This document shows, one piece after another, positions 30,370 through 38,306 of a DNA stretch of 64,000 nucleotides (position 1 is its first letter; every line of letters starts with the position of its first letter). Location: assembly GCA_001701225.1 (NCBI GenBank), contig DAAQ01000004.1:28237-92236 (forward strand), written 5' to 3'. The position numbers were made by a program, and so were the translations under genes. The notes under the pieces were generated by a model, which was not told the origin of the DNA, made no database searches, and saw only the letters and a program-made list of their open reading frames with translations. Source of the stretch: Bacteroidales bacterium H5. GTDB taxonomy: Bacteria; Bacteroidota; Bacteroidia; Bacteroidales; Muribaculaceae.

Positions 30370-31713
30370 TTATTTGCTGCCCGGGGCCGGAGTGCCGGAG
30401 GTGGTGGATGCAGGATGCTCGTATGAGTCGGGGTCGACCTTGAAGACAAAGTCTTTGCGTCTCCAGATGGCTACCGCAAACACTGCAAGGACGACAAAGC
30501 CGTTGAGGATGAACGAGAAATTGACGTCGCCCTGGGCATCGAAGAGCCTGCGCATGGCGCTGACGATGAAGGGCACCAGCGAAATGCCGATATAGTTGCA
30601 GGTGAGCAGATAGGCGAAATACTCGGTCGACTTGGCTGAGGTGGGCGCGATATACGAGGTCTTGTCATAGATGACAGGCTGCACCACGCCATAACCGAGA
30701 CCCATGATGAAGACACCGACGATGAAGCTCCAGTACCAGTGCAGCAGTCCGCAGATGAAAAGTCCGATCATGGCGACCAGAATTGCCACCATCATAGTCT
30801 TCTCGCGGAATATGGCGATGATACGTGTCAGCGCGAACCCCGACAGGGTCGCCGATGTGAAGAACATCGCGGTGGCCACACCGACGTCGCCTGTCGAGAG
30901 CTTATAGTGCTCCATCGTGAAGGGCAGATAGTATGACACAATCTCGGTGGCGTAGGTCATGACGAAATAGAGTGCCATGACGCTCGACAGGAGGATGATG
31001 GTCTTGGGGCCGTGAAAATGGAAATTGACGTTGGTCGGTTTCTTGATGGCCACGGCCTTCCTTACCTCGTCGTCTGATGTCGGCGGCTCCTTGAGGGGGG
31101 TGAAGGGGGGCGGTGTCACGTCATGCTTGTTGCCCTCGATATACTTGGCGGTCATGAAGGGTATGAGGCATAGCGGAATGATGGGTATCATGTAGACTAT
31201 GAAGGCGAGATGCCAGTTGATGGAGGCTACCCAGCCCACGAAAAGGGTGGCGAAGATGACGGTGAAATTACTGAGTGACGACTTCATGCCCAGCTGCTTT
31301 GTGCGTGCCTTGCCGACAAAATACTGCGATATGAGGCTGGCGGCCAGAGGGATGACGAGTCCGCAACCGACACCGAGCAGACAGCTGAGGATGATGAGCT
31401 GCACGATGGTGGTGGCGAAGAAATAGAGGATGCCTGTCAACGTGTAGAGTGCCAGTCCGATAGCAAGGATGGCAATCTGGTTTTTCGGCGTACAGATCTT
31501 GCCCGAGCAGAGGATGAACGGTATGGTAACGAGATTGGGCAATACGGTCAGCAACTGGATTTCCAGCTCTGTCACATGATGGAACACCTCGTCAAGCTTC
31601 CCCATGATCGGGGAGATAGCGAGTCCCGGCAGGTTGACGGTCAAGGAAATCGACAGGATTGCAACCAGCGAGATAAATGGAATCTTACCGCATCCTGAAT
31701 TAACGTATTTCAT
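30370..31713 (-). CDS. MFS carrier A of the phospholipase B-like locus
   Basis: This 447-residue protein has about 12 TM segments with LSISLTVNLPGLAISPIMGK and an MFS motif-like loop after TM2 (CSGKICTPKNQIA). A large polar loop (about residues 205-230, PPPFTPLKEPPTSDDEVRKA) is central. It is clearly related to the carrier at 33,421-34,758 (both have the PGLAISPIMG...QLL...PN...IPF pattern). It is divergent from the porin operon, sharing its intergenic region. The likely role is import or export of the locus's substrate or product; the direction is unknown. Confidence 0.82.
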   Translation of the reverse strand: MKYVNSGCGKIPFISLVAILSISLTVNLPGLAISPIMGKLDEVFHHVTELEIQLLTVLPNLVTIPFILCSGKICTPKNQIAILAIGLALYTLTGILYFFATTIVQLIILSCLLGVGCGLVIPLAASLISQYFVGKARTKQLGMKSSLSNFTVIFATLFVGWVASINWHLAFIVYMIPIIPLCLIPFMTAKYIEGNKHDVTPPPFTPLKEPPTSDDEVRKAVAIKKPTNVNFHFHGPKTIILLSSVMALYFVMTYATEIVSYYLPFTMEHYKLSTGDVGVATAMFFTSATLSGFALTRIIAIFREKTMMVAILVAMIGLFICGLLHWYWSFIVGVFIMGLGYGVVQPVIYDKTSYIAPTSAKSTEYFAYLLTCNYIGISLVPFIVSAMRRLFDAQGDVNFSFILNGFVVLAVFAVAIWRRKDFVFKVDPDSYEHPASTTSGTPAPGSK

Positions 31714-32019
31714 TGTGTGGGTGAATTGATAAATTGTTTGGGTTGATGACCCGGGCGCGGAGTACGGCTTTTACAGTTCTTATATGTTTTTAACAAACAG
31801 ACGCGAAAAGAGTTCAGTCGGGTCCAGATAAAAAAAATCGTTACATTCGCCACTTTTCTTCTCAACTCCAAGAACTTTGCAATAGTGAGGGTGTTTATCA
31901 TTTATATAGTTTCCGGTGACAGAGGTTCCGGGATAAGGCTGACACAAGTTCTTAAATAATGTCAAAAATGTAAGTAAAACCGGACAGCGACTAAAAACCG
32001 TCCTAAGCATCCCTCTACA
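31714..32019. other. 306-base divergent intergenic region of the PLB-like locus
   Basis: AT-rich, with no convincing ORF. It must carry promoters for the leftward MFS carrier and the rightward porin. A weak rightward -7 candidate is GAACTTTG (31,872-31,879). I see no strong palindrome. Confidence 0.5.
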
Positions 32020-33360
32020 ATGAACTCCATCAAAACAAAGGCCGGATTGCTTCTGCTTTTTTCCGTTTCGGCAGGAGTATATGCCCGCGGACAGGACAAT
32101 GTGTCCTCGACCGAGGGCTCCGGGAAAGTCGTCATCGAACGTACCACCCCAGAGATCAAAGAGATTCTCGACCGCACACGCCCCGTTGAGAACCGTGCCA
32201 TCCCGACCCCTAAATTCAACATTCACACGGCAGACAAGAGTTTCATACTGACCGTCGGCGGACAGATCAACCCGATTATCGGCTATGACATCGGCAACAA
32301 CCTCTACAAACAGCCCGGGGCAGGCATAAGCTTTGTCACCTCGGCCATCCCTGTACCAGCTACCGCAGGTCATAAGGGGGATTTCTTCATCAACCCGATC
32401 AACGGCAATATCGACCTTCAGGTTGTCGGACTTCAAGGCACACCCAACGAGATAACAGGCTACGTCAAGGTGGGCACCAACGGCATAGACACCGATATAG
32501 TACTCCAGCGTGCATATATCACATACCGCGGATTTGTAGCGGGCATGAAACTGACACTGCTTCAGGACGATTATGCCTGCCAGCCTCCCACAATCGACCC
32601 CGAAGGCCCCTCGGGCTGCGTCAGCACGGTGGCATACGAGATTGCCTACAAGTCGAAAAATTATGGCGGTTTCCGCTTTGCTGCAGGTCTTGACATGCCG
32701 ACCTTCTACAGCTCGAACGGCTATTACCGTGGCAAGGATTATCCTGTGATGGATGGGAAGAAGACCATCAGAGACGCCGAACAATATGTACCTGACATAC
32801 CCGTATGGGTTGAGTACTCTTTCTCTCAGTGGAACCGCGTGAGGCTCTCGGGTATCCTGCGCAATTTCGCATATCGCGACCTCATCGCAGACAAGACGCG
32901 CCACAAGGCCGGATGGGGCGCCATGCTCTCGGGCAACCTGAGCCCGTCGTCGAAACTCATATTCTATTATCAGTTCGCATATGGCAAAGGTATCGGCAAC
33001 TATATCCAGGACATCGCCGGAAAGCCTATCTCGTTCGTGCCCCGCGACTCTGACCCGGGCCGCATGAGCGCATCACCGATGACAGGCCTCAACCTCGGCG
33101 TCAGCTACAATCCTACCTCAAAGCTGCAGTTCAACGCCATGTTCTCCGAGGCCCGCATATGGGACGTGGGAGAATACTGCAACTCGCTCCCTGAGGACCA
33201 GAACTATAAATACGCCCTCTACGGTGCAGTAAACTGCTTCTATACAATCAACTCCTATCTCCAGTGGGGCATCGAGTATCTCTGGGGCCACCGCGAGACA
33301 TGGAATGCCGGAGGCGCCCACGACAACCGTATACAGACGCAGCTGAGTTTCACATTCTGA
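32020..33360 (+). CDS. DcaP-like outer-membrane porin
   Basis: This 446-residue protein has a signal peptide (MNSIKTKAGLLLLFSVSAGV, cleavage near residue 23-25), a short periplasmic N-terminal part, and a long series of beta-strand pairs ending in Phe (QTQLSFTF), typical of outer-membrane barrels. FILTVGGQINPIIGYDIGNN and VLQRAYITYRG look like DcaP-family porins, which admit dicarboxylates and related acids. It begins the rightward operon with MFS carrier B and two hydrolases, so it probably brings in their substrate. Confidence 0.78.
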   Translation: MNSIKTKAGLLLLFSVSAGVYARGQDNVSSTEGSGKVVIERTTPEIKEILDRTRPVENRAIPTPKFNIHTADKSFILTVGGQINPIIGYDIGNNLYKQPGAGISFVTSAIPVPATAGHKGDFFINPINGNIDLQVVGLQGTPNEITGYVKVGTNGIDTDIVLQRAYITYRGFVAGMKLTLLQDDYACQPPTIDPEGPSGCVSTVAYEIAYKSKNYGGFRFAAGLDMPTFYSSNGYYRGKDYPVMDGKKTIRDAEQYVPDIPVWVEYSFSQWNRVRLSGILRNFAYRDLIADKTRHKAGWGAMLSGNLSPSSKLIFYYQFAYGKGIGNYIQDIAGKPISFVPRDSDPGRMSASPMTGLNLGVSYNPTSKLQFNAMFSEARIWDVGEYCNSLPEDQNYKYALYGAVNCFYTINSYLQWGIEYLWGHRETWNAGGAHDNRIQTQLSFTF

Positions 33361-33420
33361 TGACACCCGCCGCACTCAGATTCTAACATATTCTATAAAC
33401 TCTTTTAAAACATCCTCACT

Positions 33421-34758
33421 ATGAGTGGCATTAAATCCGGATTCGGCAATTCGACTCTACCGCTGTGGGCCGTCTTCAACCTGTATGTCATCTACATCTG
33501 TACCTCGATTCCAGGTCTGGCCATCTCCCCTATCATGGGAGACCTCACAAAAATCTTTCCGGGGACATCACAGTTCGAGACCCAGCTTCTCGACATCGGC
33601 CCCAACATCGCCGCCATCCCGTTCGTCTTTCTCGGCGGCTGGATCGGCACGAAATTCAACAACAGTAAGCTGACCACCTGGACCTGTCTGGCCTATGGCA
33701 TCTGCGGCGCGCTATTCTTTTTCGTGCCCAACATGATCTCGCTGATTATCCTGAGTTTCCTCATCGGCATCTTCGCAGGCATCCTCAGCCCGCTCGCCTC
33801 GGCATTCATCGCCGATATGTTTGCAGGCAAAGCCCGTACCGCACAATATGGCTACACCTCCGCAACACTCAACCTCGTGCTGATGGGATGTGTCATAGCC
33901 ACCGGCTATCTCGCCAAGATAAACTGGCGTCTGCCCTTCTTCATCTATCTGCTCCCGTTCATCCCCCTGTTCTTCGCCAAGGGCTTCAAGAAATACATCA
34001 AGGAGCCCGGCCAGATACGCAAGAGCGACGCTGCTGCCATCGGCGCCAAGAAGGTGCATTACAAGTTCTCGAAAGAGGTCAATATGGGTATGCTCATAAG
34101 GTATTGCGTCTACTATTTCGTCATCACCTTCGTGATTGCCGCAATCAGCCTCTATATCCCCTTCAGGTACACTGACTCGTCTACTGCGGGCAACCTGACC
34201 TCAATACTCTTCTTCGGTATCATGGCCTCGGGCTATACCCTTAACTGGTGCCTGCGTGTGATGAAGAAGAAAGTTGCCATCTGCGTGATGGTGGCCATAG
34301 CTATCGGCTTCCTGCTCATGTCTATCACCAGCAATGTGTTCATCGTTGGTCTCGGCATCCTGATTGCGACATATTTCTACGGCGTAGCCCAGCCATACTA
34401 CTATGACCGGCTCTCAGTCGCATCCTCACGTGTGGCCCTGACCCTCACCCTGGCATGGTTCGCCTCGATGGACTCGATCGGCAACGTGCTCGCCGCACCT
34501 GTCATCGACCTCATCGCCAAGATATTCCACGAGCCGACGGCCACACATCCGCTTATCGCCTTCAAGATCTGTACGGCCCTGACCGTCATCGGACTCGTCG
34601 TGGTGATTATCCGCAAGATATATGTCTCCGCCCATGCCCCGGCCGAGAGCCATGAGGTGGTCAATCCCGGCGCATCGGTAGCCCCGATACCCGACAAACC
34701 CCTGGCGACTGTAAGGAAGGAGACCGCAAACGACTCTACAAACAAGACTAACAACTAA
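33421..34758 (+). CDS. MFS carrier B of the phospholipase B-like locus
   Basis: This 445-residue protein has about 12 TM segments starting LPLWAVFNLYVIYICTSIPG, with GLAISPIMGDLTKIFPGTSQ, and a final hydrophilic C-terminal tail. It is paralogous to carrier A at 30,370-31,713. It ends 14 bases before the first hydrolase gene and starts 60 bases after the porin, showing a single operon. It would move the substrate across the inner membrane to the cytoplasmic hydrolases. Confidence 0.83.
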   Translation: MSGIKSGFGNSTLPLWAVFNLYVIYICTSIPGLAISPIMGDLTKIFPGTSQFETQLLDIGPNIAAIPFVFLGGWIGTKFNNSKLTTWTCLAYGICGALFFFVPNMISLIILSFLIGIFAGILSPLASAFIADMFAGKARTAQYGYTSATLNLVLMGCVIATGYLAKINWRLPFFIYLLPFIPLFFAKGFKKYIKEPGQIRKSDAAAIGAKKVHYKFSKEVNMGMLIRYCVYYFVITFVIAAISLYIPFRYTDSSTAGNLTSILFFGIMASGYTLNWCLRVMKKKVAICVMVAIAIGFLLMSITSNVFIVGLGILIATYFYGVAQPYYYDRLSVASSRVALTLTLAWFASMDSIGNVLAAPVIDLIAKIFHEPTATHPLIAFKICTALTVIGLVVVIIRKIYVSAHAPAESHEVVNPGASVAPIPDKPLATVRKETANDSTNKTNN

Positions 34759-34772
34759 TTGTCTGACCTAAT

Positions 34773-36425
34773 ATGTACACTCCGAATTTCAAGAACACTG
34801 AGCCACGCGAGTATGTGCTCAATCCCTACACACGCGGCTTCTCACAGTGTGTCGACAACAACTGGAACTACGCCATCTATGCGCAGGATCCCAACGTCAG
34901 CATCTATCAGAACGAGTACAACGCAGGCTATGTGCAGGGCAAGATCCAGACCAGCAAGGTCATCAAGGCAACCCGCAACAACACATGGCGATGGTATGTG
35001 CTCGACGAGGGCCCCGGCGCAAACTCTACCCAGATTCCGCCGAACGGCACCGAAATCGCCCAACGTCACCTTGTCGACAACTACAACTATCTGACAGACT
35101 GGGCTGAGAAAAACCAGTCTGACACCCGCGCACAAGGCATCATCCGACTGATGTTCAGGATGCTCGGCATCTATCACGGAGCTGCCGACAAGGAACCGCT
35201 GACCGGCGTGACGTTCGACATGCTCAAGCTGTCGTCAATGGACGCCGAAGATGCCGTGATGCATACCGGCGACGAGCCGCTGACATTCATAGACATCTAT
35301 TTCCTCAACGCGCAGATGGACCTCTGGGACGCCGCCGGGAAGGAACTCGGTGTCGCGCTCAACAAGCTCGAGCAGGATGACAAGGAGAAACAGCTCACCG
35401 CCACAGAGCACGACGCGCTCAAATGGCGTCCGGGCGACTGCTCGGGATTCGTCAAGAAGATGGACAACGGCGAGATTTTCTGGGCACACACCTCGTGGTG
35501 CTGCTTCATGGCCCAGACCTGTGCCGTCACCTATGTGATAGGCGAGGATTTCCTGACACAGAACTCATTTTGTCCCGGACAGTTCGGGTCTAACACCGAT
35601 TTCGGCTTCAACGGCCACGGCATAGGCTTCAACGAGACCACCGAGACATATTTCTATAACGAATCCAAGACGCTGGGTATCTGGCTGACATGGCGTGCCG
35701 CCGCTGCCGAGATGTTTGCCAAGTCGATAGACGATTTCTATGAGTATGTCAAGCTCGACAATACCGGCACATACCTCAACGCCTATATGCTCGTCGATGC
35801 CTACAGAGGCGAGTTCGGCATGATAGACATGAGCTATGCACGTTTCGCCCTATTCAAGAGTGACGGCAAAGACCTCACCGTCGAGGACTCGACAGGATAC
35901 AAGCCCGATTTCCTCGACTATGACCACCACATGGTGACGCCGGGACATGTACTGGGTTGCAACATCCCGAGCTACAAGCGCATCTGGCGCGAGCTCGAGA
36001 CCATCGACGGCGCTCCGAAACGCCGCTATCAGCTCTGGCGCAACATACCCAACGTGCGCACCATGGAGGATGTCAGGAATCTCGTCACATACAACGAGAG
36101 CCTTGAGCCTATCTCTATTGCCGGGCGCTGGGACAAGAACTACGGTACATCCGAGTTCCTCCGCTATCAGCCCCACGGTTCTATCGACGCCAAGGCATTC
36201 GGCTCGGAGGAGATCAAGGCGGTCCTTGCCAACCTCTCGATGAAACCCTCGATTAACGGTACCAAGACCTCGTTCTGGATGAAATTCGGCAGCGCGTATA
36301 TAGACGGCCTCCCCTTCATCTGGTCAGACTCAATCTGGGCACGCTTCAAGGAGCCCGAGGATGTCGACTGCATCCCCGATGCCATTGACGGCCAATGGAA
36401 CCGTGTCAAGATGTTCATGGAGTGA
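34773..36425 (+). CDS. Phospholipase B-like Ntn hydrolase 1
   Basis: This 550-residue protein lacks a signal peptide and looks cytoplasmic. Cys223 in GDCSGFVKKM, His239 in EIFWAHTSW, FNETTETYFYNES and DNTGTYLNAYMLVDA match the order of motifs in eukaryotic phospholipase B-like (PLBD) lysosomal proteins. In those the Cys after the cleavage point is the N-terminal nucleophile (as in 'HCSALI'). If the same mechanism holds, autoproteolysis before Cys223 would give a 222- and a 328-residue chain. The substrate is unknown: an amide or ester of a fatty or bile acid is plausible. It is paralogous to the next gene. Confidence 0.75.
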   Translation: MYTPNFKNTEPREYVLNPYTRGFSQCVDNNWNYAIYAQDPNVSIYQNEYNAGYVQGKIQTSKVIKATRNNTWRWYVLDEGPGANSTQIPPNGTEIAQRHLVDNYNYLTDWAEKNQSDTRAQGIIRLMFRMLGIYHGAADKEPLTGVTFDMLKLSSMDAEDAVMHTGDEPLTFIDIYFLNAQMDLWDAAGKELGVALNKLEQDDKEKQLTATEHDALKWRPGDCSGFVKKMDNGEIFWAHTSWCCFMAQTCAVTYVIGEDFLTQNSFCPGQFGSNTDFGFNGHGIGFNETTETYFYNESKTLGIWLTWRAAAAEMFAKSIDDFYEYVKLDNTGTYLNAYMLVDAYRGEFGMIDMSYARFALFKSDGKDLTVEDSTGYKPDFLDYDHHMVTPGHVLGCNIPSYKRIWRELETIDGAPKRRYQLWRNIPNVRTMEDVRNLVTYNESLEPISIAGRWDKNYGTSEFLRYQPHGSIDAKAFGSEEIKAVLANLSMKPSINGTKTSFWMKFGSAYIDGLPFIWSDSIWARFKEPEDVDCIPDAIDGQWNRVKMFME

Positions 36426-36474
36426 CGACTGTGAGTGACCGAAATACAGACACAACTTTTAATATCCACAAATC

Positions 36475-38133
36475 ATGGCTAAATACATCCCAAAATTCAA
36501 AAATACCCCGGCCACGCAGTTTGTCCTCGACGAATACACCTGCGGTTTCGCACAGTGTATCGACAACAACTGGAACTATGCCATCTACGCCCAGAACCCC
36601 GACGTGAGCATCTTCCAAAACGAGTATAACGCAGGCTATGTGCAGGGCCGTGTCCAGACAGGCGAGACAATACTTGCCACCCGCAACAACTCATGGTCAA
36701 ACTTCCTGATCGGCTCTACCCCTCAGGACGCTCTCTCGATCGAGGTGCTTCCCGAATATCTGACAGCAGCCGGACAGACTGTCATCGAGAACTACAACTA
36801 TCTCTATGAATGGGCTGCCCAGCGCAAGGATGACGTCAAGGTAGAGAAAATCATCCGGCTCATGTTCCGCCAGCTCGGCATCTACGAGGGTGCGGTGGGC
36901 GCGACTCCGCGCAAGTCGGTCAGCTATGCCGACCTCGACCTGAATGCGTTTGACCCCTCGCAGCTCAAGCTGGGCATCGCCTCGACCCCCCTGACATTCC
37001 TCGACGTCATCTTCATCAACTCGCAATACGACCTCTTTGACTGCATCGGCGATAAGATAGGCCTGGTGATGGGATACGGCACCGCCCACAAGGAGGGCTC
37101 GAAAGGTGCGGGGACCTCGAACGAGGGACGCGAGAAGCCCGAGCACTGCACGGCATTCACAAAGATGATGCCCGACGGCAACGTGTTCTGGACCCACAAC
37201 TCGTGGTGCTGCTTCTGGGCACAGTCGTGTGCCGTCACCTACGTCATCGGCGAGGATTTCGTCACCCAGAATGCCAACTGCCCCGGCCAGTTCGGCTCGA
37301 ACACCGATTTCGGCTTCAACGGCTACGGCATAGGCTTCAACGAGACCACACATGTCGACCTCTACGACAAGACCCGTGTGGCCGGTGTATGGCTCACCTA
37401 CCGTTCGGCAGCCGCCGAGCAGTTTGCCAGCTCGATACAGGAGTTCTATGAATATATCTCGCTCGACAATACAGGCACATACCTCAACGGCTACCATCTC
37501 GTCGATGCCAAGACCGGTGAGATCGGTCTGGTGGAGATGAGCTATAACCGCTTCGTCCTCTTCACCTGCGACGGCAAGACGGTCACCCAGTCCGACTCGA
37601 CAGGCTATAAGCCCACATTCCTCGACTATGACCACCACCTCATCTCGCCGACACATATCTTCGGTGTCAACCAGCCCGTCAACTGGTGGGTCGGCTACGA
37701 GCTCGAGAGCATGAACCTGCGCCCCATGCGCCGCAACCAGCTCTGGGAACGGCTCGACACCGTGCAGGACATGGATTCGGCCAAGGCGCTCATCACCTAT
37801 ACCGAAGACCGCGAGCCACTGTCGATATACGGCCGATGGGACCTCGGGTATGGCACCACCGAGATGCACCGCACACGCCCCGACGGCTCGGTCGATGCCA
37901 AGGCATTCTCGACAGAGATGATCAAGGAGGTGCTTGCCAACCTCAGCCGCAAGCCCTCGCTCGACGGCACCAAGACATCATTCTGGATGAAGTTCGGCAC
38001 AGCCCATGTACGCCAGCTCCCCTTCATCTGGAGCCAGTCGCAATTTGCCGGATTCAAGCAGCCCGAAGAGCTTGACTGCGTTCCCGACGCCCTCGATGGA
38101 CGCTGGAACCGCGTCAAGATGTTCATGGAATAA
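36475..38133 (+). CDS. Phospholipase B-like Ntn hydrolase 2
   Basis: This 552-residue protein is a close paralogue of the preceding one. Both share TFLDV/TFIDI, NGEIFWAHTSWCC versus DGNVFWTHNSWCC, and QFGSNTDFGFNG. The putative nucleophile is Cys225 (PEHCTAFTKM), which is even closer to the eukaryotic 'HCSAL' site. There is no signal peptide. It starts 49 bases after the first hydrolase and is followed by a strong hairpin. Two hydrolases suggest different substrates or a hetero-oligomer. Confidence 0.75.
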   Translation: MAKYIPKFKNTPATQFVLDEYTCGFAQCIDNNWNYAIYAQNPDVSIFQNEYNAGYVQGRVQTGETILATRNNSWSNFLIGSTPQDALSIEVLPEYLTAAGQTVIENYNYLYEWAAQRKDDVKVEKIIRLMFRQLGIYEGAVGATPRKSVSYADLDLNAFDPSQLKLGIASTPLTFLDVIFINSQYDLFDCIGDKIGLVMGYGTAHKEGSKGAGTSNEGREKPEHCTAFTKMMPDGNVFWTHNSWCCFWAQSCAVTYVIGEDFVTQNANCPGQFGSNTDFGFNGYGIGFNETTHVDLYDKTRVAGVWLTYRSAAAEQFASSIQEFYEYISLDNTGTYLNGYHLVDAKTGEIGLVEMSYNRFVLFTCDGKTVTQSDSTGYKPTFLDYDHHLISPTHIFGVNQPVNWWVGYELESMNLRPMRRNQLWERLDTVQDMDSAKALITYTEDREPLSIYGRWDLGYGTTEMHRTRPDGSVDAKAFSTEMIKEVLANLSRKPSLDGTKTSFWMKFGTAHVRQLPFIWSQSQFAGFKQPEELDCVPDALDGRWNRVKMFME

Positions 38134-38150
38134 TCTCCCCCACCCCCAAC

Positions 38151-38199
38151 AACCTGCCTGCGGATGCTGTCACACCAGACCGTCATCCGCAGGCAGGTT
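38151..38199 (+). terminator. Hairpin after the PLB-like operon
   Basis: AACCTGCCTGCGGATG (38151-38166) and CATCCGCAGGCAGGTT (38184-38199) form a perfect 16-bp stem with a 17-base loop. There is no T-run after it, so it may act with Rho or as a 3' stabiliser. Confidence 0.75.
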
Positions 38200-38249
38200 G
38201 CTTATGTCAGTCGGCACCCTCACTCAACTCACTTATCGGGAAAAGGAAT

Positions 38250-38285
38250 AAAAAAATCGCCCTGCATCACGTGGATGCGGGGCGA
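38250..38285 (-). terminator. Terminator after the GH2 gene
   Basis: TCGCCC-TGCATC (38257-38268) pairs with GATGC-GGGGCGA (38274-38285), and the leftward strand continues TTTTTTTATTCC. It lies just past the leftward GH2 stop, opposite the rightward hairpin. Confidence 0.8.
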
Positions 38286-38306
38286 CGAGGAGAGGGAGAT
38301 GGGCTT

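Noticed and set aside
31780..32904. 374-residue leftward ORF opposite the porin
   Set aside because: Antisense shadow; the rightward frame has signal peptide and barrel features.
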